Shown here: positions 47,853 to 59,800 of the stretch, in pieces
How the letters are laid out: each line of letters starts with the position of its first letter
Position numbering within the stretch: position 1 is the stretch's first letter
NCBI GenBank assembly: GCA_037976565.1
Contig: CP137669.1
Coordinates: 39,086,912 to 39,150,911, forward strand
Direction: 5' to 3'
Source of the DNA: Mesocentrotus franciscanus
Taxonomy: Eukaryota > Echinodermata > Echinoidea > Camarodonta > Strongylocentrotidae
Length of the DNA: 64,000 nucleotides
Translations under genes and position numbers: made by a program
Notes under the pieces: generated by a model
Told to the model about the DNA's origin: nothing
The model's input: the letters and a program-made list of their open reading frames with translations, nothing else
Databases searched by the model: none

Positions 47853-50800
47853 ATGGGCGACGACAGAAAGCCAGATTACGATGCAAAGTACGAAATGGCT
47901 CCTCAATCAGAAGCCGATCTCGAAAAAGGAGAAGTGAAGATTGCTGATGGTGGCAGTGACGAGAAGAAATCTGCCAGCGTGGATAATGAATGGGGTGGGC
48001 TGAATAAGGCCGAGCTGCTGGAAGTTGCTGACACTCCTTTCTGGAATTGGACCCGCAACATCTTGCTGGTTCTTTTCTGGGTTGGTTGGGTGGCAATGCT
48101 TGTTGCTGCAATCGTCATTGTCGTGAAAGTACCCCGATGCCCAGAAGTCGAGTGGTGGGAAAAGAGTGTTTTCTACCGAGTGGTGCCCCAATCATTCAAG
48201 GATAGCAACGCCAGCGGTTATGGCGATCTCCAAGGTAATTCAAAAATGAAAGTATTTGTTCATTTTTTCTTCATGTTCTTCTTGTTTATTAATTTTCTAA
48301 AAGTTGATTCTGTGTTCTACAGAAAAAGTGTTTTGAAAATGAAAGAAATGAAACATGTGTGGTATGATGAGGCTTCCCCATTTGTTTTGTTTTGTTAGTT
48401 TCCGTTTTTATGCAAGCAGAATTGCTGATGCAATGCTCATTGCATGCATGAATATGCCGCGCAATGCGACAAGTGTGCGTGGGCGATGTGGTCGAGTAAT
48501 TACGCCGGTTGGAACTGGATTCAGCCGGCCTGCGAATGCCGGGTGTGTGTGATATGCATGTGTGCACACTGCCTGCATAGCGGGGTCCAGACAACTCGCC
48601 ACAAAGACAGCTCGCCACAAGACATCTCGCCACAATAGCGGGGACAACTCGCCACGGGCGAGTTGTCCAGTGTGGGGTGCTTTTTGGGACAACTCGCCAC
48701 ACTTTTTTCCCCTCATGATTTCTAGATCTAAATTCCCTCACCTTAGATGAAATTGTCATTGTATGTATTCATTATGCTTTTATAAACACAGTCACGACAG
48801 GAAACATGGAAATTGTGAATATTTTGAGGGCTGTTCTAAAGAATAAAGCCGATTTACCTTGCAACAAGAATATATTTTTGACAAACCGAAGGCGTACGTT
48901 CGCCGGATAACTTTTCGGTATTTAACTTCATTTTCTGCCTCAGAAAACTTTTTAATGGTAGGAATATGCTGTTAGTTATCTTTACATTCCAATATTACCT
49001 TTCCTCTACCCCAGCGGAATTATCGCTTGCCTCAAGTTTATTAGTAGACATAAAAACTTTTAAGATTGTGCATTCGCTCCCTTCGACTTTCGCTGTGGAC
49101 TGCGAGTGTGAGCTCCCGTACCGGTACCGTGTGTGTGCCTGGCGGAAGCTTCCCTGCCCGGCAGCCGCGGCTGTCCAGACTGATGCTGATTGGAGTGACA
49201 TCCGCCCGTTCAATGCCCACACTTCGCCACTTTTTCAACAATTAAAGCTTCTAAATGTTTATGATATAAATAATTGTAATATTGCTATATTAATGTTTAT
49301 CATTGTTCCAATGGTTTATTGCCAAGGTCCATGTCATGTAAATTTACATTCAATTATGAAATACACTCTCATGAAACTCGTAATGCTTGTAATGTTTATT
49401 TTCCTAAAATCCGTACAAATGTTTTTTTATTCTTTTTTTTCTTCAAAGGGCCAGTTTTATGGAAAAATATCCCGTTTAATATGAAAAACTCTAATTCAAT
49501 GAATATTTTTAAACGATTGTATAAATCCCATCTTTTATCATTGTATTCAATCTCAAAACTAAATGACGTTACGTTTCAGTTAATTCACTTTTTAATGTAT
49601 TCCCCTCCCTTGCCTAATTCTCCTTCCCTTTTTTTTCCGTCTTCTTTTGTATTGGTGTTCAGGTTTTCTCTGTTTTCCTTTTCTCAACAATACAGCGTAT
49701 ATTTTTAAGGCGGGGTTGACGCTCATAAGGCTAATTGCCCTTTTCGTTAACCCCACATTCCCATAACATTTTGTTTGCTCCTTCCCTTTCATTTTTCTTG
49801 TTATCAATCTTTAATTTATCCGTAGGGTCTATACCATGGTTGTATGTTTTAATATTTTTCATGGAGAATGAAATTAAATGAAATGAATGAATTGAATTGA
49901 ATTGAACGTTCCACATCCTCTCGATCTCTATTCTGAGGTCTTGATACTTGAGGTGTTGATGTCATGGCGAACGGTGACCTTGATGATATTTACTGTGTGG
50001 CCCTGACGACAATGTCTGGCTTGTTGCAGTTAATATTATTATTACTTTTTATTATTGTTGTCGTCGTCATCATCGTCATCATCATCACCGTCGTCGTTAA
50101 ATTGTCATCATCATCATCATCATTATATATTAGTAGTAGTAGTATAGTAAAGTAGATTAGTAGTAGTAGTAGTAGTAAATTAGTAGTAGTGTTGTGATTA
50201 CCGGTATCTTTTTAGGCTCATTGGTAAAGCTCCTTTGAGCTTATTGGCCCCACCCCCACTTCCATATCGTTCCACCGCTCCTGCATGTCATTAAAGATTT
50301 AAGTTGAACTGAAAAATAAGGCTAAACACCCCCCTTAACAAATCCGGAGAGGGGGAGGAGAAGAAAAATATGCATCGCCACCACTCTTACACGTAACATG
50401 CAGGCCCCTGGCGAACGTTTTTGAAGTGGAGTATCAACAATCGGGTAGAGCGATGCGAGCAAAGTGAGTTGAGCGTAAATTGGCGTGGGGTCCAGGGTGG
50501 GGCCCCCAGAAGCTCAGGGGTTTTAGGTATTTAATTACGGTCAGATGAGCATCCAGGAGCCCGCGTTAGGGCCCTTGGTGGGGTCCAGGGGGCGGAGCAC
50601 CTGTAAGCTCAGGGGATTTAGGCATTTGATTAAGCTCAGATGAGCACTATTTTGATACCTCATTTGCGACACTAGCAGGCCAATCGTTCTTTTTTTCTCT
50701 TTCTCTTTAACGTGCTTTTTAAAAACCCCTGAGTTTCCAGAGACTCTGCCCCCTGGATCCCACCAAGGGCCCTAAGGCAGTCCCTGGATGCTCATCTGAC

Positions 50801-53800
50801 TGCAATTAAATGCCTAAAACCCCCGAGCTTTCGGGGGCTCTGTCCCCTGGACCCCACCAAGGGCCCTTAGGCGGTCCCTGGATGCTCATGTGATCGTAAT
50901 TTTATGCTTAAAACCCCTGAGCTTCCGGGATCCGCCCCTGGACCCCACCAGGTGCCCTAAGGCGGGCCCCTGGATGCCGCATCCGACGTACCGTCATTAA
51001 ATGCCTAAAACCCCTGAGCTTCATGGGGCTTCATGGGACCCTATGCCAATTTACGCTCCACTTGCTTCGCTAGGGACCGCCTGACCGTTACCAAAATCGC
51101 GGAAAAAGGGGTCAATTGCAAGCAATGTACGCGGACAAAATATTCCTCGAAATAAAGAAAATAGGGGTGCACAGGTGCACGTCCTCGAAATTGATAAATA
51201 GGGGTCAGGAAAAGGGAAAGAAAACCGGGAAGAAGAAAAAAAGGTATCAATGTCTTGTCCTTGAATTATGGTAAAATAGGGGTAAATTTGAGAAATTGTC
51301 CTTACAATCTTATAAATAGGGGTATTTCAAAGTACGATTTTGTCCTTGTTTTAACGTAAAATAGGGGGTTAAAGTTCACAAAATGCCGGGACAAAATGTT
51401 CTTGGAATTGACTGCAAAAGGGGTTATTTGCATTTGTGGTAATTACGGTCATACGTGTCACCCTCTGCGGGGGAATGACCCCATAGGCCACCGGGGCTTT
51501 GCTCTACTTGATCTTAAATACTTAAGCCCCCTGGATCCGCCACTGCTGTACTAGTGTCATTTCAAGATAATAGTCTCGGGTGCCGGGGACCTCTAGCGCT
51601 GTACCATGTGCCAATAGACAGCATTTTCACACGTGAATAGTCATCACACTTATAACACACAAATGCACACAATCATGCCGATAAAACTGTAAGCAAGTTT
51701 GACAGTGGACTCACGATTTTAATTTTTAAATTACTCTTTCTAACTTAGGTGAGTTGAAAAATTGTATTTTACTGCTATTTAGGTGTCATCAATCGTCACT
51801 AGAGTACCGATTTTGAGTGAAATCAGTTTAGTTTTGTACAGTGGTGTTTGAAATGTTGAGATCAATAAAACAGGTTTTATTACACAGCCAGGATAGCGAT
51901 GCAGCTATGTGTGCCGCCGGGTACCCTTGGCTTTGCGCCAGCCGCCGCCAGGCCTTCCGGCCAGGCACACACGGTACCGGTACGGGACTAGCTCACACTC
52001 GCAGTCCACAGCGAAAGTCGAAGGGGAGCGACTTTGCACAATCTTAAAAGTTTTTATGTCTACTAATAAACTTGAGGCAAGCGATAATTCCGCTGGGGTA
52101 GAGGAAAGGTAATATTGGAATGTAAAGATAACTAACAGCATATTCCTAGACTACCATTAAAAAGTTTTCTGAGGCAGAAAATGAAGTTAAATACCGAAAA
52201 GTTATCCGGCGAACGTACGCCTTCGGTTTGTCAAAAATATATTCTTGTTGCAAGGTAAATCGGCTTTATTTTTTGAACAGCCCTCAAAATACTCACAATT
52301 TCCATGTTTCCTGTCGTGACTGTGTTTATAAAAGCATAATGAATACATACAATGACAATTTCATCTAAGGTGAGGGATTTTAGATCTAGAAATCATGAGG
52401 GGAAAAAAGTGTGGCGAGCTGTCCCAAAAAGCACCCCACCCTGGACAACTCGCCTGTGGCGAGTTGTCCCCGCTATTGTGGCGAGATGTCTTGTGGCGAG
52501 CTGTCTTTGTGGCGAGTTGTCTGTAATTCTGCATAGCGTATGTTCGTTCGGTCGCCATTAAAGTTAAACTGCTTTGTCATTCAAATTCAAAGTCAGAATG
52601 TTTACTTCATCCACCACAACAAGAAAACAAAATGGGCTTGGTCATGTTTGGAAGGACGATAGGAAATTGTTTATATCAGTAGACCTAGACCCCCCTTCAC
52701 AGAAAATAATGGAGGGGGAGGAGTGGGGGAATGGAAGAATAAAAATACACCTATGAGCACCTATGGTCGGCTTCTGTCTCTAAAGAGAGGAGCCGACCCG
52801 ACCTTACCCAAATCAGAGGCTTAACGAACGAAAGAGACAGAAATTTTCGGTCTATGATCTACCATGAATCTAGGCCTATTCTATTCTAGAGACTAGAGTG
52901 ATACTGAGTGATATAATATAGGTGTACATACACATTTGCTGCCTTGTCCTCAGCCAGTCAGGGTTAGGCTTAGTAAAATAATCAGATTGAATAAAATATA
53001 TATAAAAAGTCTATAGAGAGAGGGAGGTGGCACTCCAGCAAAGCATAGAGAGTCAAATCAGTCAATGCTAATGCGTATTGATCTCTAGCGCTGCACTACG
53101 TACTAAAGGCAGCAATTGAACACATGAATAGTCAATACACAAATAAAACACAAATGCACATAACAATGCCGATGTGGCTGTAAGCAAGTTTGACAGTAGA
53201 CTCACCATATTTTTTTAATTATTCTTTCTAACATCGGTGAGTTGAAAAAATTGTATTTTACCGCTATTTAGGTGTCATCAATTGTCACTAAAGTACCGAT
53301 TTTTAGTGAAATCAGTTTTGTACAGTGGTGTTTGAAATGTTGAGAATCAATAGAACAGGTTTTAATACACAGCCAGTATAGTAATGCAGCTATGTGTGGG
53401 AGGTGGAGGGTTGGGAGAGATACATTAGGGGGAAATTATATAGGCCTAGTTCAATTATAAGAGAAAAGGAGCAGGAAAAATGCATTATCACATAGAGTCT
53501 TAGAGAGGTGAGATATGGAGAAAGAAAAGCAGAAAATGGAAAGAAATATTGAGTTTTTAAAAAAAGAGGCAATTGAAAGATGAATTAAGAAATTTAGAGA
53601 AGAGAAGATAACAGGAGATCTAGAAAAACCAAGAGATGGCATGGGGAGGGGAATAGGAGAAAACATTGGTAAGAGGAGAAAACTGTTGTAAGTTTGTAAC
53701 TACTGTAATTTACAGGAATATCCAACTTACATGTACATGTAGTGCTAGCAACAACAAAAAATTAAAAAATTAAGAAATGCACTTGCAAATTATCAAAAAC

Positions 53801-56800
53801 CTGGAAAGCTGAAAGGAAAATGAATTACCCCGGTAGTGGAGTATAGATCTAAAAATAAGTGAAATTATTGAATGGCAAGAAATTTGAATCCTGGGAAGTT
53901 TTACCAATGTGACCACAAACTTTGCAAAGTGTTTCGTATAGTGACCATGTCTTCAGATACCTGTATGCATACATACATGTTCAATAGTCAAAATACAATA
54001 TGTATATGAATACCAATATATCAGAAAAATCATTTTTTATAGCATTTTCCAGTTTTCCTTTTCTAGAATATAAAAGTAGTCCAGAAATATATTTTTTTGT
54101 AAAAAAGGAATAAATAGAACTTATAGAAGAATGTTTTGTCTCCCAAATATCTAAATGCCATGGGCCAGAATACAATTTTAGATTTTAGTCCTGTTTTTAC
54201 TGACTAAACCCCTTAGCCTAATCAGATTTTTACTAATTTCTGTACTTATACTAGGGGATTAAGTCTAATTAATAGTAGATTTATGGCTTGTTTATTAATT
54301 ATCAAGCTGCTTTCAGGCCATTTCCTTGTAGATGAATGGGCTAAAATGAAGTTAGTTTTTGTTCCTTAGCCTCAAATTACAGCTACAAATACAGTAGTAC
54401 ATGTATGCATGGTTGAAATATTGGTCACATGAAGATGCTGATAATCTTTTTCTTTTTGAAGTAGCAAAGAAATTGAGCATTGCCCTGGATAGAATAGAAT
54501 GGGTATGGTATCTGCAGAAATAGTGATATTTCTAAGCTGTACAAATCATTGGTTCAGGGCCAGAAGGGCGTTAACTGGTGTGTTTATCCCCCTTAGGGCT
54601 CTAACAAAGTGATTTTATATACAATGACACTTACAACTCAATTATATCAGGGTGCACTGGTGCAGAAGAATTAAAGTTAGTGGATCTTCAGTTTCCATGT
54701 GCAGAAGGCCATAATTCGCTGACACCAGACTTGGTGGAAATAACATTAATGGGAGTACAAATCTGCACACAGCAAACCCGTAGGTCAGTCAAGAATTACC
54801 CCCAAATCTCTCGGAGAGTCTAGCTTCGGAAAAGGGTGAGGGAAAAGCAAAGCATTACATAAGGTCGAATGGTCATAAAACTGAAGGCTAACCCTGGTGA
54901 TTGACAACACCTGTTATTGGGTAAACACCTGAACGAACGGTGTCGAATTCCCCATGAGAGCTGACTTCTATGTGTCTTTAAAATCACAAGTTTAGCAGGC
55001 CTTAAATATCAATATTTTTAGGGCAAGGCCGCTTTTCTGTAGGGCACATTCCTATATTACAGCACGAATAGGAAGAATTGGAAAGGGCACATAAAATCTC
55101 CAAGGCCAATGAGAGGGGCATTGAGGCCGATCAAAAGGGCATCCACGGCCATGGCCTTGGTGGCCTTGGATTAATTTAAGCCCTGGTTTAGGCCCAATCC
55201 CTATAAAATGTGGTTTGTTCATCAGATTTTGATTGTATTACTGACTGTGTTTCATTGATACACAGAATAATTGCAAGTTTGCAACCACTTTTTTCCACAA
55301 TTCAAATCCCCATTTTAGGACTAACCAAGAAACTGGACTACGTTAAAGGCATTGGGGCCGATGTACTCGTACTGTCTTCGATCTACCAGCAGTCTCCACA
55401 GGGACAGGACCTAGGCCAAGAGATTGTGAACTTCACCAACGTGGACATCCGTCTTGGAACTCTAGAAGACTTTGAGAGCTTCATGGCTAGTGCTGAAGAG
55501 AAAGGTACAGTGTAGGATAAAGTGATCATCTCTCAAATTTCATCAACAAATAGAGCTCTTTAGCAGTTGCCAAATGTCAATGCAATGTATGATGAGGAGA
55601 ATTAGATTAGAATAGTTTTCACAGATTTGGTTGCGAAATCGGCTGAATTTTTGAAAGAAATGTATAAAACGAGATAGCAAATGAGTACTCTGCACAAACC
55701 AGTTCTCCCCTACTGAAATGTCTGAGAAGATGTACATGTACATGTAGCAATGAAGACTTAAGTTGTCTTGTTGCTCTTCTTTTTTTGGGGTCTTCAAGAT
55801 TCCTTTTCTTATATCTTGCACTACTAAATTTCATAATATATCAATGCACATGAGACATGACATGAGACCGTTGCAACACTGTATGCCTTAAAGCTGGTCT
55901 GCACTAGTTTGGCCAGGAGGGATTAGACCTCCCAGGTGGTCATTGACAGGTTGTTATCTCATCAACTCAGCTCTCAATTAACATAAGAAAAAGAGGATCA
56001 TGGGGGAACAATGGGCACCACTTCATAGGCATTGTTTTCTATATAGAGGGAGCAAGTAGCTGCAAGTAGTGCAGTGGAGCTTTAAAGCTAATCTTGAGCT
56101 CTGGTATGGGTATCGTATGTCAACTCAAGAGAACATGGCTATAATTCATTCTGGATTGTTCATCCTGCAATACTGTATTTGCCGGCAATAAGGCCGCAGC
56201 GCCGCATAGGCTGCACCCCCGATTTTGACATTTCATAGACTAAAAAAAATTAGAAAATTTTGTTTAAATTTTTTTAAATGGAAGGAAAAAAAAACCAAAC
56301 AGACCAAACAAAATTATTGAAAATTTCTTGTAGAAAACTATTTTTTCTACAAACTGATACCATATTCATTAATATTTTTATAAAATTTACAGTAAAAAAA
56401 TAAGTTTACCGCAAAAAAGTTAGTACTGTATCGCAGGCAGTTTTGGTATCCTATTTATACCCCTACCTACGAAATTGCGTGATATGGATATGCAGAGCTG
56501 CCAACTAGTACGGATTTCCCGTAATTGGTACGGAAATTAACGCTCATTACGGCAGTACGGAATGTCTCAAATTACGGATTTAAAAAAAAAAAAAAAAAAA
56601 ATTGTTTTTTTAAATTAAACTTAAGTATGATTTATCGTAGCGGGTGCTGTACAGTATGACGGCCATCCAACACTCGCTGAGAAAGACGGAAAAGTATCAA
56701 GTATTTTAATAGAAGCTAATTTTTCATGGAAAACTGATGTGTTGTGATGACCTGAAAATCAATATTTAGCAACTTTGTGTGAGTAACATCACCAAAATTT

Positions 56801-59800
56801 TTAGATAATCATGCGCCATGCATCCACGCGGTGTTGGCGCGCCGTTTTTTTAAAGATTCATAGCGCCGCATAGGAAATTACTGATTTATTCCCCAAATTA
56901 CTGATTTTGAGCCTTGTGATTACTGATTTACTGTTCTGGAGGTTGGCAGCTCTGGATATGAAGAACAGGGAAGAAAACAGACTTCGTCTGGATGCGCAGT
57001 TGCGTTGCGCGGTAGCTCCGTAACGGTCCCTTCTTTTAGCAATGCAATGGCACGGACTTAAATCTAGATCTACCGGTAGAATTTGTTAAAAATAAGGAAT
57101 GAAGTATATTCCCGTGATCGACAAAACTTCATGTCAACAATGCAACATGAAATAGTCGGTAAGATGTGTGGAGTTAATCTAGAAATGTCCTGTACCATTA
57201 CTAGTATAGATCTAGTCATTGTACCGTTGGTAGTCCCATATGTACGAAATTACGTGCTGTTTTAACAGCCAATTTTTTTTTACTGTTGTTGCGGATTGGC
57301 CGCACCCAGGCTTTTTGATATTTTCGGAAGAGAAAATAATGCGGCCTTTACGACGGCAAATACGGTAGATTGATTGTTTGAACCAGTTTGCAGTTTGCAC
57401 ATGGTGTCTGGCCTACTTACATATATACTTGATTTCCTTATCTTTCTATGCTCAATACTCAGCCCCTTTACATTTCTACCAAAATCGTTTGGCATATATA
57501 TGTCATTTGTTTGTAATCTTGAACATTCTGTGAGAATTTATTTTCTATCATTACCAGAACTCAAGCTTATCTTAACCTGCCCTGTAATCCTGTATAAACA
57601 ACAGATGATGGAAATTGTCTATTGGTCCCTTACTGAACAGGCAGGAAGTATTTTGCTATCCTCATGTGATAAAACATTGGGGTGAAAAAATGGTGAAATG
57701 CCCAATGAAGAGGTCAAAACCATGCATAGAGTAATATGTTCAGATATGGCAATGACCTTCAGCTAATGCTAGGTAGCACAATGGATGGACTTTGTTTTCC
57801 TGTCATTGTTTAGTTAAAACAAACATTGTTTTTAGTTTTTACAGTCCCTAATCCCTCTCTTGTTTTTAAGTATAATGACAGAATTGTTTCAGGTGCCCTG
57901 ATGTTTATCTTTGAACCATGTTGTTTCTTGTATGTTGAACCCTGTCAACCTGTGATATGCCAAGTGCTTGCTCCCATAACATTAATCCAGTAGGAATAGG
58001 GTACATCATGTAGTTTGCGGGCACAAATCCTTGTCAGCTGCTTTGCATAATGGTGTCTGAACAGCGAGACTAAGCTGATGGCCTACTGCATAGGCTCTGT
58101 ACTTAAAGGGCAAGTCCACTCCAAAAATAACTTACTTTCAATAAAAGCAGAAAAATCAGACAAACCAATCAAAAAAAGTTTGAACAAAATCGGATAACTA
58201 ATAAAGCTTTAAGCTGCTCAATGCTTTAAAAATCGTGGTTAAGTGTCAAATTAGAGTCTGCTCCTGCAGACTAGGAAGAGGGCATGTTAAATGTTAAACG
58301 GGAGAACAACCCAGAATAGGGGTCAAAGGTTATGAGAACTATGCATACAATGGGATCTCATATACCCCTGTTTCCCACACAGAAGGCAGTGGAATGGTGC
58401 TGTTGTAAATCATGTGTAAGACAAGTAGGATAAATATAAGAGTGGGTCTATTTCGTTTCGTTATACGTCAGTCAGCGTTCAGACATAAAAATTCACCGTA
58501 CAGCTATACCGTTTCAGAAACTTTCAGTATAGCCATACAACAAAATGTTTGCATCTGATGCACTCTGGTGAAATGTGATCCATGATCTGAAGCATTTTGA
58601 AACGCATTTTTAGGACTAATCAATAATTTTGGTTGAGAATGAATATTAATCCGTTGCAGAATTTTAAACCTGTACAATAAAAATTCAAAACATGTACCGT
58701 AGCTGATTTTCAAACCGTTACAATAAGAAGTCAAACCTGTCGCTGTTACATGTGGATGTTTAAACCCCTTGTGGATTATCCTGTATTATGCTACACAAAG
58801 CATTATGGACTAATGAGCAATGTTGTTCGTAGTACAGTGGCACGACCTCATTCTTGTTTGTCAAGGTGCCACTACTCGAGCAGGAAGTTTGATAATTGTC
58901 CATGCCCGCTCACCAACTGTTGTTTCAGTCCTTCCTGCCATTGTATGATTTGACAATGCAGAGAAACGACCTGCCCTGTCCCTGACCCTGCATATCCCTA
59001 TAGTTTGCAGGCACAAGCCCATGTCAGTCATTGTGCTTAACATTGTCTGCACTATGAGACTACAAAGGCTTTTGACACAGCCACAAACTGACAGATCTAG
59101 GCTCTGTACTCCAGGCTTCAGGAATTGTGGTAAAGTGTCAAATAAGAGTCTGTGCTACCACGTAGGGTTGCAGACCTAGTTTGTAGGCACTTACCCTTGA
59201 CGGTCATAATGCATTTATAATAGAGGGTTTGAGCAAGGAGACTATACACATTACAGAGACCACAGCCAACAGGCCATGTACTGTAGTTACCAACTAGAAG
59301 GTGACAGAGTTACGCTGTAGGCTCTGCTCAAGACCTCTTGGAATTATGTTATAGTGTCAAATGTGAGCCTGTGCCTGCAGCCCTGCAGAGTGCAGACTTA
59401 TACTCTAATCCAGACTGTCATGTACCATGATCACGCCCTGCCATCATGCTGTGTACTGATCAGAAATCATCAGACAGTCAAGGCCACATAGAGTTCATTC
59501 ATTTCAAACTCTTACATACAACCTATACTCTAATGCAGTACCACCAGCAGATTTGCAGATATTCTCTGAATTAGTGCATAAGCGGGAGTCGTAATTAAAT
59601 TAAAGATATAAAAAAGGTTCTTGATATCAGGGTAGTTTGTTGAGGGTTATGTCGTTGTTCCCTGCTGTTCTCTAGATTGAATTTTGATAGAAAATAATCT
59701 TAAGTACTTAAATTTATCCTCTCATATGTCTAGTTCAATTTTATATTTGTTAACATAATGTATGTACATGTACATAATGTTCAACAGTATAATAAATCAA

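Larger units (their letters stand above)
48583..52528. mobile_element. Roughly 3.9-kb long-inverted-repeat (foldback, possibly Mutator-like) element
   Basis: Arms 48588-49146 and 51957-52523 are about 560 nt, closely complementary, and start CAGACAACTCGCCAC. The exact 10-mer CTGCATAGCG flanks the unit on both sides (48573-48582 and 52529-52538). Hundreds-of-bases termini with 9-10 bp duplications fit Mutator-like or foldback elements. The arm ends carry repeated 'acaactcgccac' units. The interior is a patchwork of older repeats with no transposase recognised. Confidence 0.7.

Noticed and set aside
48289..48759. 156-codon minus-strand frame with Arg/His-rich sequence
   Set aside because: Covers the arm of the long inverted repeat; its mirror at 52352-52561 diverges in frame, and no domain is visible.
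48966..49484. 172-codon frame starting [14 protein letters not shown], with a counterpart in the other arm at 51905-52141
   Set aside because: The two arm copies differ by frameshifting indels and the frame runs into an unrelated LINE fragment; no domain recognised.
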